This document shows, piece after piece, positions 16,487 to 25,114 of a stretch of DNA of 64,000 nt. The number at the start of each line of letters is the position of its first letter. The first letter of the stretch is position 1. The notes below the pieces were generated by a model. It had not been told where the DNA came from, made no database searches, and saw only the letters and a list, made by a program, of their open reading frames with translations. Location of the stretch: assembly GCA_963701205.1 (NCBI GenBank), contig OY969575.1, positions 186,001-250,000 of the forward strand, written 5' to 3'. Source of the stretch: JALZKA01 sp963701205. GTDB taxonomy: Bacteria; Actinomycetota; Thermoleophilia; Solirubrobacterales; 70-9. Both the position numbers and the translations under genes were made by a program.

Positions 16487-17139
16487 GTCGAGAACAGGTC
16501 GAGCTGGTCGGCAGCTGCCTCCGCGTCGGCTTCACCCGGGGCGCCGCTTTCGATCGAGCGTGGGCCAAGCAGTTCCGGAAGCTTGGCGAAGTCCTCGCGC
16601 AGAAGTTCCTTCATTGCCGGAGTGCGCAGCGCGGCCGCCGGATGCAGCAGTGGAAACACGCTCACCGTCCGCCCGCCAAGCTGATGTTCTTGTGCGGTGC
16701 CGCGAACTTTGGTGATTCCCGCCTGATTGTTGGTCAAGAGCTTGGTCGCGAAGTTCCCCAGCGTTGCTATCACCAGGGGCTCAATCAACTCGATCTGCCG
16801 GTCCAAGTACGGCCTACACGCTTCGATCTCGGCCGGACGGGGGTCGCGGTTTTGTGGCGGCCGGCTCTTGAGGACGTTGGCGATGAAAACATCCTCGCGA
16901 TCGATCCCAATCTCGGCAAGCAATGCCGCAAGCAACTGCCCCGCCCGGCCGACGAACGGAACGCCGCGTCGGTCCTCCTCTGCTCCGGGTGCCTCGCCAA
17001 CGAACATCAGATTCGCGTCGGCGTTACCGGCGCCGAAGACGGCCTGGGTTCTGGTTTCCGCAAGAGGGCAGCGAGTGCAGCCCGCAACCTCGCGATAAAG
17101 GTCGACCAGCCGTTCGCGCCGGGCATCTGGACCCATCAT
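16483..17139 (-). CDS. Family 4 (UDGa-type) uracil-DNA glycosylase, one Fe-S cysteine replaced
   Basis: 218 residues. Catalytic motif A GEAPGAEEDRRGVPFVGRAG (about 48-67) and motif C LLHPAAALR are those of family-4 enzymes that remove uracil from DNA. Cys21, Cys24 and Cys108 match three of the four [4Fe-4S] ligands; the fourth, normally Cys in a KCRPP context, is Ser92 here (KSRPPQNRDP, codon AGC), exactly 16 residues before Cys108. ATG at 17139 overlaps the upstream stop (ATGA). It may be active with a Ser-ligated or three-Cys cluster. Confidence 0.88.
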   Translation of the reverse strand: MMGPDARRERLVDLYREVAGCTRCPLAETRTQAVFGAGNADANLMFVGEAPGAEEDRRGVPFVGRAGQLLAALLAEIGIDREDVFIANVLKSRPPQNRDPRPAEIEACRPYLDRQIELIEPLVIATLGNFATKLLTNNQAGITKVRGTAQEHQLGGRTVSVFPLLHPAAALRTPAMKELLREDFAKLPELLGPRSIESGAPGEADAEAAADQLDLFST

Positions 17140-17423
17140 GCCTCGCCCCCGCCGCCACCGCTTCGCTTCTTTGCGTCGTGGATCTTGCCCACGGCCTTCT
17201 TGAATCGAGCCTTGGTGTGGGTGTGGAGCTTGGCGTTGCTCGCCTCCTGCCGAGCGGCAGCGCCGCGGCTCTTGACCAGCTTCATGGGCGCGCCGGGCAG
17301 CGACATGATTCGCGCGGTGTTCTGGGATCCGCAGGTGGGACACGGCAGCGATTGAGTGCCAACCGGCACCAGGCTCTCGAACCGGGTCTCGCAATCCCGG
17401 CAATCAAACTCATAGATCGGCAT
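17136..17423 (-). CDS. FmdB-family zinc-ribbon protein
   Basis: 95 residues starting MPIYEFDC, the hallmark of FmdB-type regulatory/zinc-ribbon proteins. Two CxxC pairs (Cys8/11 and Cys28/31) would bind zinc. The C-terminal half is basic with a Gly-rich end. A TACGAT box lies 10 nt before the ATG, so this is probably the first gene of the UDG/tsaE block. Function is unknown in most members despite the name. Confidence 0.85.
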   Translation of the reverse strand: MPIYEFDCRDCETRFESLVPVGTQSLPCPTCGSQNTARIMSLPGAPMKLVKSRGAAARQEASNAKLHTHTKARFKKAVGKIHDAKKRSGGGGGEA

Positions 17424-17433
17424 TCTGGAGCCG

Positions 17434-17439
17434 ATCGTA
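17434..17439 (-). promoter_or_regulatory. -10 element of the fmdB-like gene
   Basis: TACGAT on the minus strand, 10 nt from the ATG at 17423. Confidence 0.4.
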
Positions 17440-17586
17440 GCCCGGTTTGCGCCTTCTCCGGCGGTCACTTGGGTTTGAGGAATAGGCCATTCGTCATAAT
17501 TCGTTGTGTCGCGACCCGCTGAGCGGGCGTGAACGCAAGCGAGGACAACGACACCGCATTTCGCCCAGCACCGTCTGGTATCTCCG

Positions 17587-18381
17587 ATGAGGGAACTGGA
17601 ACGGGAACTTCCCGCCACACGAACGGACCCCCCACCGGCCCTGACCGGAGGCTTGACGATCGTCGGCCCGGGGCGCGCGGGCAGCTCATTGGCCCATGCT
17701 GCCCGAGCCGCTGGAATCTCCGTCCAAGTCACTGGCCGGGGTGAGCGCGTCCCGCCTTCGTCGGTGATTTTGCTGTGCGTGCCCGATCTCGCCGTCACGG
17801 AAGTTTGCGACGAGCTGACACCCGGCTTGGACCCCGGCGCCCATATCGGCCATGTCAGCGGCGCCCTGACGCTTGCTGCCTTGGAACCGGCCGCCGCCCA
17901 CGGACACCCCGCCTTCTCGCTGCACCCGCTGCAGACGATTCCGGACACGAAAACCGACCTGACCGCCGCTCCTTGCGCGATCGCCGGCTCCGATTCTGGC
18001 GCGCTCGAGCTCAGCTCGACGCTCGCAACGGCGCTCGGAATGATCCCGTTTGAGGTGCCGGAGACCGGGCGGGCCGCCTACCACGCCGCGGCGGCAATCG
18101 CGTCCAACTTTCTCATTGCCCTGGAAGAGTCAGCCGCAAGCCTGATGGCTGCTGCGGGCGTCGCCAACCCGCGTGGGATCTTGACGCCGCTCGTTCTGCG
18201 CAGCGCGAACAACTGGGCAAGCGACGGCGCAGGCGCCCTGACCGGACCCATCGCCCGTGGCGACGAAGGGACAATCCGGATGCACCGCGCAGCACTCAGC
18301 GCGCGCGCGCCCGAGCTCGCTCCCATGTATGACGCCATGTGCGAGCGCACCAGGGCGCTCGCCGGGGAAAGGACTTCCTAG
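17587..18381 (+). CDS. Rossmann-like plus DUF2520 domain protein of the pantothenate cluster
   Basis: 264 residues. The N-terminal Rossmann-like domain (LTIVGPGRAGSSLA, about 22-36) resembles NADP-dependent ketopantoate or pyrroline-5-carboxylate reductases. The C-terminal all-helical DUF2520 domain includes AAYHAAAAIASNFLIALEE. This family regularly precedes panC in actinobacteria; the fold makes a reductase role such as ketopantoate reduction plausible, but this is not shown. panC starts 3 nt downstream. The ATG has no good ribosome-binding site. Confidence 0.85.
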   Translation: MRELERELPATRTDPPPALTGGLTIVGPGRAGSSLAHAARAAGISVQVTGRGERVPPSSVILLCVPDLAVTEVCDELTPGLDPGAHIGHVSGALTLAALEPAAAHGHPAFSLHPLQTIPDTKTDLTAAPCAIAGSDSGALELSSTLATALGMIPFEVPETGRAAYHAAAAIASNFLIALEESAASLMAAAGVANPRGILTPLVLRSANNWASDGAGALTGPIARGDEGTIRMHRAALSARAPELAPMYDAMCERTRALAGERTS

Positions 18382-18384
18382 CTC

Positions 18385-19276
18385 GTGGACGAGCACCGAA
18401 CCCGAGACGGCCTGCGAGCCGCCCTCGCCGACGCACGAGCCGGGCTGAGCGTTGCGCTGGTGCCAACCATGGGCTTCCTTCACGAGGGCCACCTGAGCCT
18501 TATCGCTGCTGCCGGCGAGCGCGCGGACATTGTCGTCGTCAGCCTCTTCGTGAATCCGACCCAGTTTGGAGCGGGCGAAGACCTCGACGGCTACCCTCGC
18601 GACGAGGCGCGAGACCTGCGTCTGGCGGCCGAGGCGGGCGCCGATTTCGTCTATGCGCCGACGGCGGCAGAGGTGTATCCGCCGGGCTTCTCGACGTACG
18701 TCGAGGTCGAGGGGTTGTCCGATGTCCTTTGCGGCGATCCGGAGCGCCGTGGGTCCGGCCATTTCCGCGGCGTCACAACGGTGGTCGCAAAACTGCTGAT
18801 GACGGTGACTCCGGACTATCGCGTTCTTTGGCCAGAAGGACGCGCAGCAGGCGGTCGTGATTCGGCGGATGCTCCGCGATCTAGATTTTCCCGTCGAGAT
18901 CGTGGTCATGCCAACCGTCCGCGAAGCCGACGGGTTGGCGCTGAGTTCGCGAAACGCGTACCTGACGGATGCTGAGCGGCGGCGGGCTCCAGCGCTCAGC
19001 CGAGCCCTGAGCTCGATCGCCAGCGATGCGCAGGACGGCGTTTCCCTCAGCCAGGCGCTCGCGGACGCACGCGGCCTCCTCGACGCAGAGGGAATCACGC
19101 CGGAGTACCTCGAGGCCCGGCACGCCGACGACCTTTCACCCGCAAGCGCGTTCAACGGGCGGCCGATCCTCGTGGCCGTTGCTGCCCAGCTTGGCAAAGC
19201 CCGCCTGATCGACAATCTGCTTGTCGCTGGAGCCGACACGGTCCACGCCGATGAATCAAGAAAAGGAAGATTAGAT
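18385..19276 (+). pseudogene. panC: Pantothenate synthetase, interrupted by a +1 frameshift and open into panD
   Basis: PanC condenses pantoate and beta-alanine using ATP. The 5' part, from GTG 18385, encodes the PTMGFLHEGHLSL (HIGH-like) and FVNPTQFGAGEDLDGYPR motifs. The 3' part, in another frame from about 18823, encodes FFGQKDAQQAVVIRRMLRDL, VREADGLALSSRNAYL and the C-terminal ARLIDNLL. The frames join at 18818-18823: removing one base there gives PDYAFFGQKD or PDYRFFGQKD, the spacing of known PanC proteins. So the sequence has one extra base, either a sequencing error or a true lesion. No stop separates the repaired frame from panD, and a 432-residue PanC-PanD protein would result. Confidence 0.9.
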
Positions 19277-19684
19277 ATGCAACGACACATGCTGAAATCG
19301 AAAATCCACAGAGCCACGGTCACCGGCTGCGACATCGACTACGTCGGCTCGATCACGATCGATCCGGAACTGCTGGACGCGGCGGACCTGATTGCCAACG
19401 AACAGGTTCATGTCTGGGACATCGACAACGGCGCGCGATTTGTCACCTACGTGATCCAGGGCGAGCCAGGTTCAGGCTCCATGCAGGTCAACGGTGCGGC
19501 GGCACGGCTTACTAGCGCCGGACACAAGATCATCGTTGGCTCATTCGGTACGTACGACGAACGCGACCTCGAGGAATACAGCCCGATGGTCGTCCACGTT
19601 GATGATCAGAACCGGATCGTCGAGGTGGACGCCCGCTCCGATTTGCTGCTCGGCTCGCCACTAGCTTCAGGAGCGTCGATATGA
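19277..19684 (+). CDS. panD: Aspartate 1-decarboxylase precursor
   Basis: 135 residues from ATG 19277. PanD makes beta-alanine from aspartate and is a self-processed pyruvoyl enzyme: the cleavage site Gly24-Ser25 (DYVGSITID) falls at the canonical number with this start. Also visible are Lys9 (LKSKIHRATVT), the NGAAARL motif near 74 and the Tyr/Trp core. An AAGGA ribosome-binding site at 19263-19267 in an unusually AT-rich stretch supports separate initiation, although the upstream panC frame reads in without a stop. The TGA overlaps panB (ATGA). Confidence 0.95.
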   Translation: MQRHMLKSKIHRATVTGCDIDYVGSITIDPELLDAADLIANEQVHVWDIDNGARFVTYVIQGEPGSGSMQVNGAAARLTSAGHKIIVGSFGTYDERDLEEYSPMVVHVDDQNRIVEVDARSDLLLGSPLASGASI

Positions 19685-20622
19685 GCACCCATCCGACCGA
19701 GGGCCCGGAATCGACGGAGCGCAAGCCGATCTCGTTGCCCGATCTGGCCGCCATGAAGGCGGCTGGCGAGCCGATCGTGATGGTCACGGCCTACGACCAC
19801 CCCTCGGCCCAGGCGGTCGAGGCCGCCGGCGTTGACGTTGTCCTGGTCGGCGATTCGGCGGCTATGACGGTGCTCGGGCACGACTCGACGGTCCCCGTCG
19901 GCATGGACGAGATGCTGATGCTGACGGCCGCCGTACGGCGCGGGCTTCGCACTCCGTTGCTGGTCGGCGATATGCCGTTTGGCTCCTACGAGCAATCGAA
20001 CGAACTGGCGGTCGAAAACGCGCAGCGTTTCATCAAGGAGGCCGGCTGCGACGCGGTGAAGCTCGAGCGCGGCGGCGCTTCGGTTGAACGCGCGCGGGCC
20101 ATCGTCCGCGCCGGGATTCCAGCGATGGCGCATGTCGGTCTGACGCCGCAAACGGCCACCCAGCTTGGTGGCTACAAGGCCCAGGGCAAAACTGCGGGGC
20201 GAGCCGCCCAGATCGCAGAGGAAGCGTTGGCTCTGCAGGCAGCGGGGTGCTTTGCAATCGTCTTCGAGGCGGTACCTGCCGCCGTGACCGAGGCACTGAT
20301 GCCGAAGATGGAGATCCCCGTGATCGGGATCGGGGCTGGTGTCGGCGCCGATGGTCAAGTGCTCGTCTTCCACGACCTGCTGGGAATCTTCGCTGGCCAC
20401 GCCGCGAAGTTCGTCAAGCGCTACGCAAACCTCCGCGTGGAGATGATTCGGGGTGTCCGTGAGTACGCGGATGAAGTGCGATCCGGCGCGTTCCCAGGCC
20501 CGGAGCACATCTATGCGATCGATCCCTCGGAGCTGTCCGAATTCCGGCAGTGGCTCGATCAGGTGAGCCTGGCGGGCGGCAGCGGAACGTTCACGCACTC
20601 CGACTGGGACTGGGGACCGTAA
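19681..20622 (+). CDS. panB: 3-methyl-2-oxobutanoate hydroxymethyltransferase
   Basis: 313 residues of a TIM barrel that makes ketopantoate from 2-oxoisovalerate and methylene-THF. Family motifs: MVTAYDHPSAQ, VGDSAAMTVLGHDSTVPV (Mg site Asp), MPFGSYE, AVKLERG and GIGAGVGADGQVLVFHDLLG. An N-terminal extension of about 20 residues precedes the core. ATG overlaps the panD stop by 4 bp. With panC and panD it supplies pantothenate for CoA; coaE lies elsewhere in the window. Confidence 0.96.
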   Translation: MSTHPTEGPESTERKPISLPDLAAMKAAGEPIVMVTAYDHPSAQAVEAAGVDVVLVGDSAAMTVLGHDSTVPVGMDEMLMLTAAVRRGLRTPLLVGDMPFGSYEQSNELAVENAQRFIKEAGCDAVKLERGGASVERARAIVRAGIPAMAHVGLTPQTATQLGGYKAQGKTAGRAAQIAEEALALQAAGCFAIVFEAVPAAVTEALMPKMEIPVIGIGAGVGADGQVLVFHDLLGIFAGHAAKFVKRYANLRVEMIRGVREYADEVRSGAFPGPEHIYAIDPSELSEFRQWLDQVSLAGGSGTFTHSDWDWGP

Positions 20623-20702
20623 CCGCCGGATCAGACCGGGGTATTGCTTGTGCCGTTTCGCACTTGGATGGTGCGAGACCCAACGCAAGTGAGGTAAAGC
20701 TC

Positions 20703-20939
20703 ATGGAGATGCTCAAGAGGTTCGAGCCGTTTGCGCTGATGCTGATGTTTGTCGGCGCGCTGAACTGGGGCATTCTCGGAATCACCAACGGTGAGACCAA
20801 TGTCCTTGCCGAGATCTTCGGCACGGGAACGCTGACCGACGTCGTCTACGCGGTCATTGGCGCGGGCGCCCTGATCTATGTTCCGAGGCTGATGGACACG
20901 TTCCACCTCGGCCACGGTGCCCATCCACGCGGAGTCTGA
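20703..20939 (+). CDS. DUF378 family small membrane protein
   Basis: 78 residues with two TM helices; ALMLMFVGALNWGILGI near the N-terminus and VVYAVIGAGALIYVPRLMD are the DUF378 signature. A GAGGT ribosome-binding site precedes ATG 20703. Function unknown. It is followed by a strong hairpin terminator. Confidence 0.85.
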   Translation: MEMLKRFEPFALMLMFVGALNWGILGITNGETNVLAEIFGTGTLTDVVYAVIGAGALIYVPRLMDTFHLGHGAHPRGV

Positions 20940-20962
20940 ATCCCAGTACGCAGCGTTTGCAG

Positions 20963-20988
20963 CGAGCCGGGGCCTAGGCCCCGGCTCG
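20963..20988. terminator. Bidirectional hairpin terminator
   Basis: Perfect 12-bp inverted repeat (CGAGCCGGGGCC / GGCCCCGGCTCG) with a 2-nt centre, followed by TTT on the plus strand; it lies between the convergent DUF378 and lipoprotein genes. Confidence 0.8.
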
Positions 20989-21003
20989 TTTGCGTGCCAA
21001 GAC

Positions 21004-21528
21004 CTAGGGACCGACCGGAACGTTGGCGCGAAGCGAGTCCACCTTCCACGTACCCGCGTCCAAGACCAGTTCCGCGCGCAGCGATTCGCCGTCGTAGATG
21101 CCGCCCGCCGGCCGAGCCACGGCCTGGGCCACCGAATCCGGGGAAATGACCACCTCGTCCACGGCAACTCGTCGGGCCGTGCGCACCTGCGCCTGCGCCG
21201 CGCGGCATCCGTCGGCATCACCGTAGGAGCGACGCAGATAGCGGTCGGTCACCAGGTCCCGGCAGGCGAGTGACGGATCGCTGCCGGTGAGGATCAGCTC
21301 GAGGGTTCGCTTAATCCGATCCTCGTCGGACTTGGGGTTGGAAGCGGGCTCGTCCTCGGGAACCGCGGTACCGGGCGCGGTCTCCTCGGCGGGATCGGCG
21401 GTACCTCCTGTGATTGCCGGTACGCCCCCCTCATCGGAGGCCGAATCACCACCGCAGCCGGCGAGCGCCATCGCGGCCAAAACAAGCGCGGCGGCCGCAT
21501 GCGTCGAGTGAAGGTTTGCTAGGAGCAA
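21004..21528 (-). CDS. Secreted lipoprotein with NTF2-like C-terminal domain
   Basis: About 174 residues. A hydrophobic segment ends in a lipobox, MALAGC, with the lipidated Cys near residue 25, then a Pro/Ala/Glu-rich linker. The C-terminal ~100 residues (RIKRTLELILTGSDPSLACRDLVTDRYLRRSYG ... GTWKVDSL) look like an NTF2-type fold with two cysteines. The start is TTG at 21528, with TAGGGT 9 nt upstream; this is uncertain. No specific function. Confidence 0.7.
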   Translation of the reverse strand: MLLANLHSTHAAAALVLAAMALAGCGGDSASDEGGVPAITGGTADPAEETAPGTAVPEDEPASNPKSDEDRIKRTLELILTGSDPSLACRDLVTDRYLRRSYGDADGCRAAQAQVRTARRVAVDEVVISPDSVAQAVARPAGGIYDGESLRAELVLDAGTWKVDSLRANVPVGP

Positions 21529-21557
21529 GCTCGCGCAACCCTAACGGACGCGATGGC

Positions 21558-22154
21558 CTATTCAGCGGCTGGTTGAAAATCGATCGCCCGAATTACCTTG
21601 GCCGGTGCGCCGGCGGCGATCACGCCCGCCGGGATATCGCGCGTGACGACCGAGTTCGCGCCGATCACCGTCCGTTCACCGATCGTGACGCCACCGGTCA
21701 CCACCGAGCCCACCCCAAACCAGCAGTTGGAACCGATTCGCACCGGACCGCGGGAGACGAATCCCTGCCAGGTGATCGGCAGGTCGGGATTGTCGTAGCG
21801 ATGGTCGGCGTCGCCCACGAAGCACCCGTTGGCGAACATGACATGGTCGCCAATTTCGATCAGGTCGTTGGCAGCAAGCATGACGCCCCGGTTGAGGAAA
21901 CAGCCGTCGCCGATCGTGATCGACGCGCTGGGCGCCATCGTCAGCCAGCACCCCGGCTCGAATAGGGTGCCCTCCCCCACCGCCAGCCGCCCCGAATCGA
22001 GACCTTCAAGTACCTCGCCCTCGATGGGGCGCCGGATGTAGAAGCCGCCGTTGGCGGCGTGCCTGGCAATCCGGATTCTCCGGCGCAGGTGCCGATTGCG
22101 CTCGTACCAGCGCCGCTTCAGCCACCACAGTCGCCATCCGCTTGCCTCAGCCAT
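21558..22154 (-). CDS. Left-handed beta-helix acyltransferase (hexapeptide repeat)
   Basis: 198 residues. Hexapeptide-repeat turns run from about residue 55 (VGEGTLFEPGCWLTM, ITIGDGCFLNRGVML) to the C-terminus (IGSNCWFGVGSVVTGGVTIGERTVIGANSVVTRDIPAG, then GAPAKVIR), as in maltose/galactoside O-acetyltransferases and sugar acetyltransferases. HRYDNPDLP near 117 holds the likely catalytic His. The basic N-terminus (WWLKRRWYERNRHLRRR) may contact membrane or acceptor. Acceptor unknown. Confidence 0.85.
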   Translation of the reverse strand: MAEASGWRLWWLKRRWYERNRHLRRRIRIARHAANGGFYIRRPIEGEVLEGLDSGRLAVGEGTLFEPGCWLTMAPSASITIGDGCFLNRGVMLAANDLIEIGDHVMFANGCFVGDADHRYDNPDLPITWQGFVSRGPVRIGSNCWFGVGSVVTGGVTIGERTVIGANSVVTRDIPAGVIAAGAPAKVIRAIDFQPAAE

Positions 22155-22204
22155 CGGCAGAAGCTTCCCAGACGAGCCCGGCGTGCGTCCGGCCTGCCGT
22201 GCCG

Positions 22205-25093
22205 CTAGGCGGCGACCGTCTTGCGCTTCGCCGATCCGCGCGTCTTGCGGATCGTGGGGGCCTGGGGCTCCACGAGGTCGGCCAGGAACTGTCCTGTATA
22301 GGACTCCGGGTGCCCTGCAATTTGCTCGGGCGTTCCGGTTGCGATCACCTTGCCGCCAGCCTCGCCGCCATCAGGACCCAGGTCAATCAGGTGGTCGGCG
22401 GACTTGATCACGTCGAGGTTGTGCTCGATGACGAGGACGCTGTTTCCCTGTTCGACCAACCTGTCCAGCACCTCCAGCAGGCGTTCAACATCAGCGAAGT
22501 GCAACCCGGTGGTGGGTTCGTCAAGGATGTAGAGGGTCTTCCCGGTGGCGATCTTGGAAAGCTCCGTCGCGAGCTTGACCCGCTGCGCCTCGCCACCGGA
22601 GAGTGTTGTCGCAGGTTGGCCGAGGCGCATGTAGTCGAGGCCGACGTCGTGGAGAGTCTGAAGTCGGCGCTTGAGCTTCGGGATTGACACGAAGAACTCG
22701 AGCGCGTCGGCCACAGACATGTCGAGCACGTCCGCAATCGAGCGGCCCTTGTAGCGAATCTCAAGGGTCTCACGGTTGTAGCGCCTACCGTGGCATTGCT
22801 CGCAAGATACGTACACGTCGGGGAGAAAATGCATCTCGATCTTGATCTGGCCGTCGCCCTTGCAGACCTCGCAGCGTCCGCCCTTGACGTTGAAACTGAA
22901 CCGCCCCGGCTTGTAACCGCGGGCCCGCGCATCCTTTGTCTTGGAAAACAGATCGCGGATGACATCAAAAAGGCCCGTGTATGTAGCTGGGTTGGAGCGC
23001 GGGGTGCGCCCGATCGGAGACTGATCGATGTTGATGATCTTGTCGATCCGTTCAAGGCCGTCGATACCGTCATGCGCGCCCGGCCGCAACCGCGCGCGAT
23101 GCAGCCGGTTGGCCACCGCGCGATACAGGACCTCGTTCACCAGCGTTGACTTCCCCGATCCCGAGACGCCGGTGACACAGGTGAAGACCCCGAGCGGCAG
23201 ATCGACATCGATGTCCGCCAGGTTGTGCTGGCGAGCTCCGCGAATCCGCAGCGCGTCGCGTCCCGAACGACGCTCGGCCGGAACTGCGATCGAACGCTTG
23301 CCGGAGAGGAACTGCCCGGTGAGCGACTTCGCAGTTCGCCTGACCTGCGCCGGCGTGCCCTGGGCGACAACTTCGCCGCCGTGAACGCCCGCCCCGGGGC
23401 CCATATCCACGAGATGATCCGCAGCGTCCATCGTCCCCTCGTCGTGCTCGACCACGATCACCGTGTTGCCGAGGTCCCGGAGTCGCTGGAGCGTCTGAAT
23501 CAATCGCTCGTTGTCCCGCTGGTGCAATCCGATTGAAGGCTCGTCAAGGATGTACATCACACCGACAAGGCTCGATCCGATTTGCGTCGCAAGCCGAATT
23601 CGCTGCGCCTCCCCGCCGGAAAGCGTCGCGGCTGACCGCTCTAACGAGAGGTAGCCGATGCCCACGCTCTCAAGAAAGCGCAGACGCTCGGCGACCTCGC
23701 GCAGCACCAGACCGGCGATTGCCTGCTCCGTCTCGGTCAGCTTGAGTTCGGCAACCCAGACAAGCGCAGCTCGCGCGGAACGCTGGGTGAACTCGGAGAT
23801 GCTGATGCCGCCCACGGTCACGGCCAGCGATTCGGGCCTCAATCTGGCGCCATCGCAGGCCGGGCAGGCCTGCATGGCCATGAGCTCCTCGACGCGGTCA
23901 CGGGTGTTTTCCGAGTCGGTCGATTCGTATCGGCGCTGAAGCGAATCAAGCATGCCGGGAAAACGCACGTTGTAGGTGCGGCGGCGGCCGAACCGGTTCT
24001 TGTAGCTGACGGTGTGACGCTCATCGCCGGTCCCCTGCAGCAACAACTCGCGCTCCGGGTCGCCCAAGTCCTTCCAAGGCGTCTTGATCTCGATTCCGCT
24101 TGACTCGGCCACCGCCTCCAGCAGGCGCCGGTGATACATCGAGGCCGCCTTGGTCCAGGGATCAAGCGCGCCGTCGGCAATCGACAGGGTGGGGTCCGGG
24201 ACGATCAGTTCAGGGTCGATGACGCGCTGAAAACCCAGACCGTGGCAGCGCTCACACGCTCCGTGCGGGGAGTTGAAGGAAAAGATCCGGGGTTCGATCT
24301 CCGGCATCGAAGCGCCGCAATTGAGACAGGAAAACTTCTCCGAAAACAGCTGCTTCGTGCCCGTGTCTGCGTCCTCGATCTCGATCAGGCCGTCCGCCAA
24401 TTGGCTGGCTGCCTCCAGGGACTCGGCGAGCCGTTTACGCACGCCCTCCTTCATCACAAGGCGATCAACAACGATCGAGATGTCGTGTTTGAACTTCTTG
24501 TCGAGATCGATCGCCTCGCCATCGTCGAGTCGCCGCAGCTCGCCATCGATCACAGCGCGGGCATAGCCCTGCGATCGCATCTCGGCTAGCAACTTGCCGT
24601 ATTCGCCCTTGCGGCCGCGAACGACCGGGGCCAAGACCAAGAATCGGGTCTCAGGCGCCATGGCCAGGACTCGATCCGTGATCTGCTCGAGGGATTGACC
24701 CTGGATTGGCTCACCGCACTTGTGACAATGCGGGCGTCCGATCCGCGCCCAGAGCAGACGCAGGTAGTCGTAGATCTCGGTCACGGTACCGACGGTTGAC
24801 CGCGGGTTGCGCGACGTTGTTTTTTGGTCGATGGAGATCGCGGGCGACAGCCCTTCGATCGAGTCAACGTCCGGCTTCTCCATCAGTCCCAGGAATTGCC
24901 GCGCGTAGGACGAGAGCGACTCGACGTAGCGGCGCTGCCCCTCTGCGTAGAGGGTGTCGAATGCCAAACTCGACTTGCCCGACCCCGAGAGGCCGGTGAT
25001 CACGATCAGGGCGTCGCGGGGAAGCTCAAGGTGAACACCCTTGAGGTTGTGCGCACGGGCTCCTGAGATGACGATCTTGTCCGAGCGAGCCAC
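22205..25093 (-). CDS. uvrA: Excinuclease ABC subunit A
   Basis: 962 residues, normal for UvrA. Two ABC ATPase halves: Walker A GLSGSGKSS at 34-42 and GVSGSGKST in the second half, and signature LSGGEAQR in both. Zinc modules (CLNCG...CERC and CEVC...CEQC) and the SIDQKTTSRNPRSTVGT segment of the UvrB/DNA-binding region are present. UvrA recognises DNA lesions and loads UvrB, which is encoded at 26884. The start is GTG at 25093; a TACACT -10 lies 9 nt upstream and a LexA-type box overlaps the promoter. Confidence 0.98.
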   Translation of the reverse strand: MARSDKIVISGARAHNLKGVHLELPRDALIVITGLSGSGKSSLAFDTLYAEGQRRYVESLSSYARQFLGLMEKPDVDSIEGLSPAISIDQKTTSRNPRSTVGTVTEIYDYLRLLWARIGRPHCHKCGEPIQGQSLEQITDRVLAMAPETRFLVLAPVVRGRKGEYGKLLAEMRSQGYARAVIDGELRRLDDGEAIDLDKKFKHDISIVVDRLVMKEGVRKRLAESLEAASQLADGLIEIEDADTGTKQLFSEKFSCLNCGASMPEIEPRIFSFNSPHGACERCHGLGFQRVIDPELIVPDPTLSIADGALDPWTKAASMYHRRLLEAVAESSGIEIKTPWKDLGDPERELLLQGTGDERHTVSYKNRFGRRRTYNVRFPGMLDSLQRRYESTDSENTRDRVEELMAMQACPACDGARLRPESLAVTVGGISISEFTQRSARAALVWVAELKLTETEQAIAGLVLREVAERLRFLESVGIGYLSLERSAATLSGGEAQRIRLATQIGSSLVGVMYILDEPSIGLHQRDNERLIQTLQRLRDLGNTVIVVEHDEGTMDAADHLVDMGPGAGVHGGEVVAQGTPAQVRRTAKSLTGQFLSGKRSIAVPAERRSGRDALRIRGARQHNLADIDVDLPLGVFTCVTGVSGSGKSTLVNEVLYRAVANRLHRARLRPGAHDGIDGLERIDKIINIDQSPIGRTPRSNPATYTGLFDVIRDLFSKTKDARARGYKPGRFSFNVKGGRCEVCKGDGQIKIEMHFLPDVYVSCEQCHGRRYNRETLEIRYKGRSIADVLDMSVADALEFFVSIPKLKRRLQTLHDVGLDYMRLGQPATTLSGGEAQRVKLATELSKIATGKTLYILDEPTTGLHFADVERLLEVLDRLVEQGNSVLVIEHNLDVIKSADHLIDLGPDGGEAGGKVIATGTPEQIAGHPESYTGQFLADLVEPQAPTIRKTRGSAKRKTVAA

Positions 25094-25102
25094 TGCGATT
25101 TA

Positions 25103-25108
25103 GTGTAC
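25103..25108 (-). promoter_or_regulatory. -10 element of uvrA
   Basis: TACACT on the minus strand with 9 nt to the GTG at 25093. Confidence 0.5.
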
Positions 25109-25114
25109 GGATAC

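Noticed and set aside
17424..17586. tRNA or small RNA gene between the fmdB-like and DUF2520 genes
   Set aside because: No cloverleaf or T-loop consensus; only a small CCCGC/GCGGG hairpin.
18815..18826. Programmed ribosomal frameshift in panC
   Set aside because: No slippery heptamer or downstream stem-loop, and PanC homologues are not known to be recoded.
18130..20688. Long minus-strand frames over the pan genes
   Set aside because: No recognisable domain, and plus-strand PanC/PanD/PanB motifs are clear.
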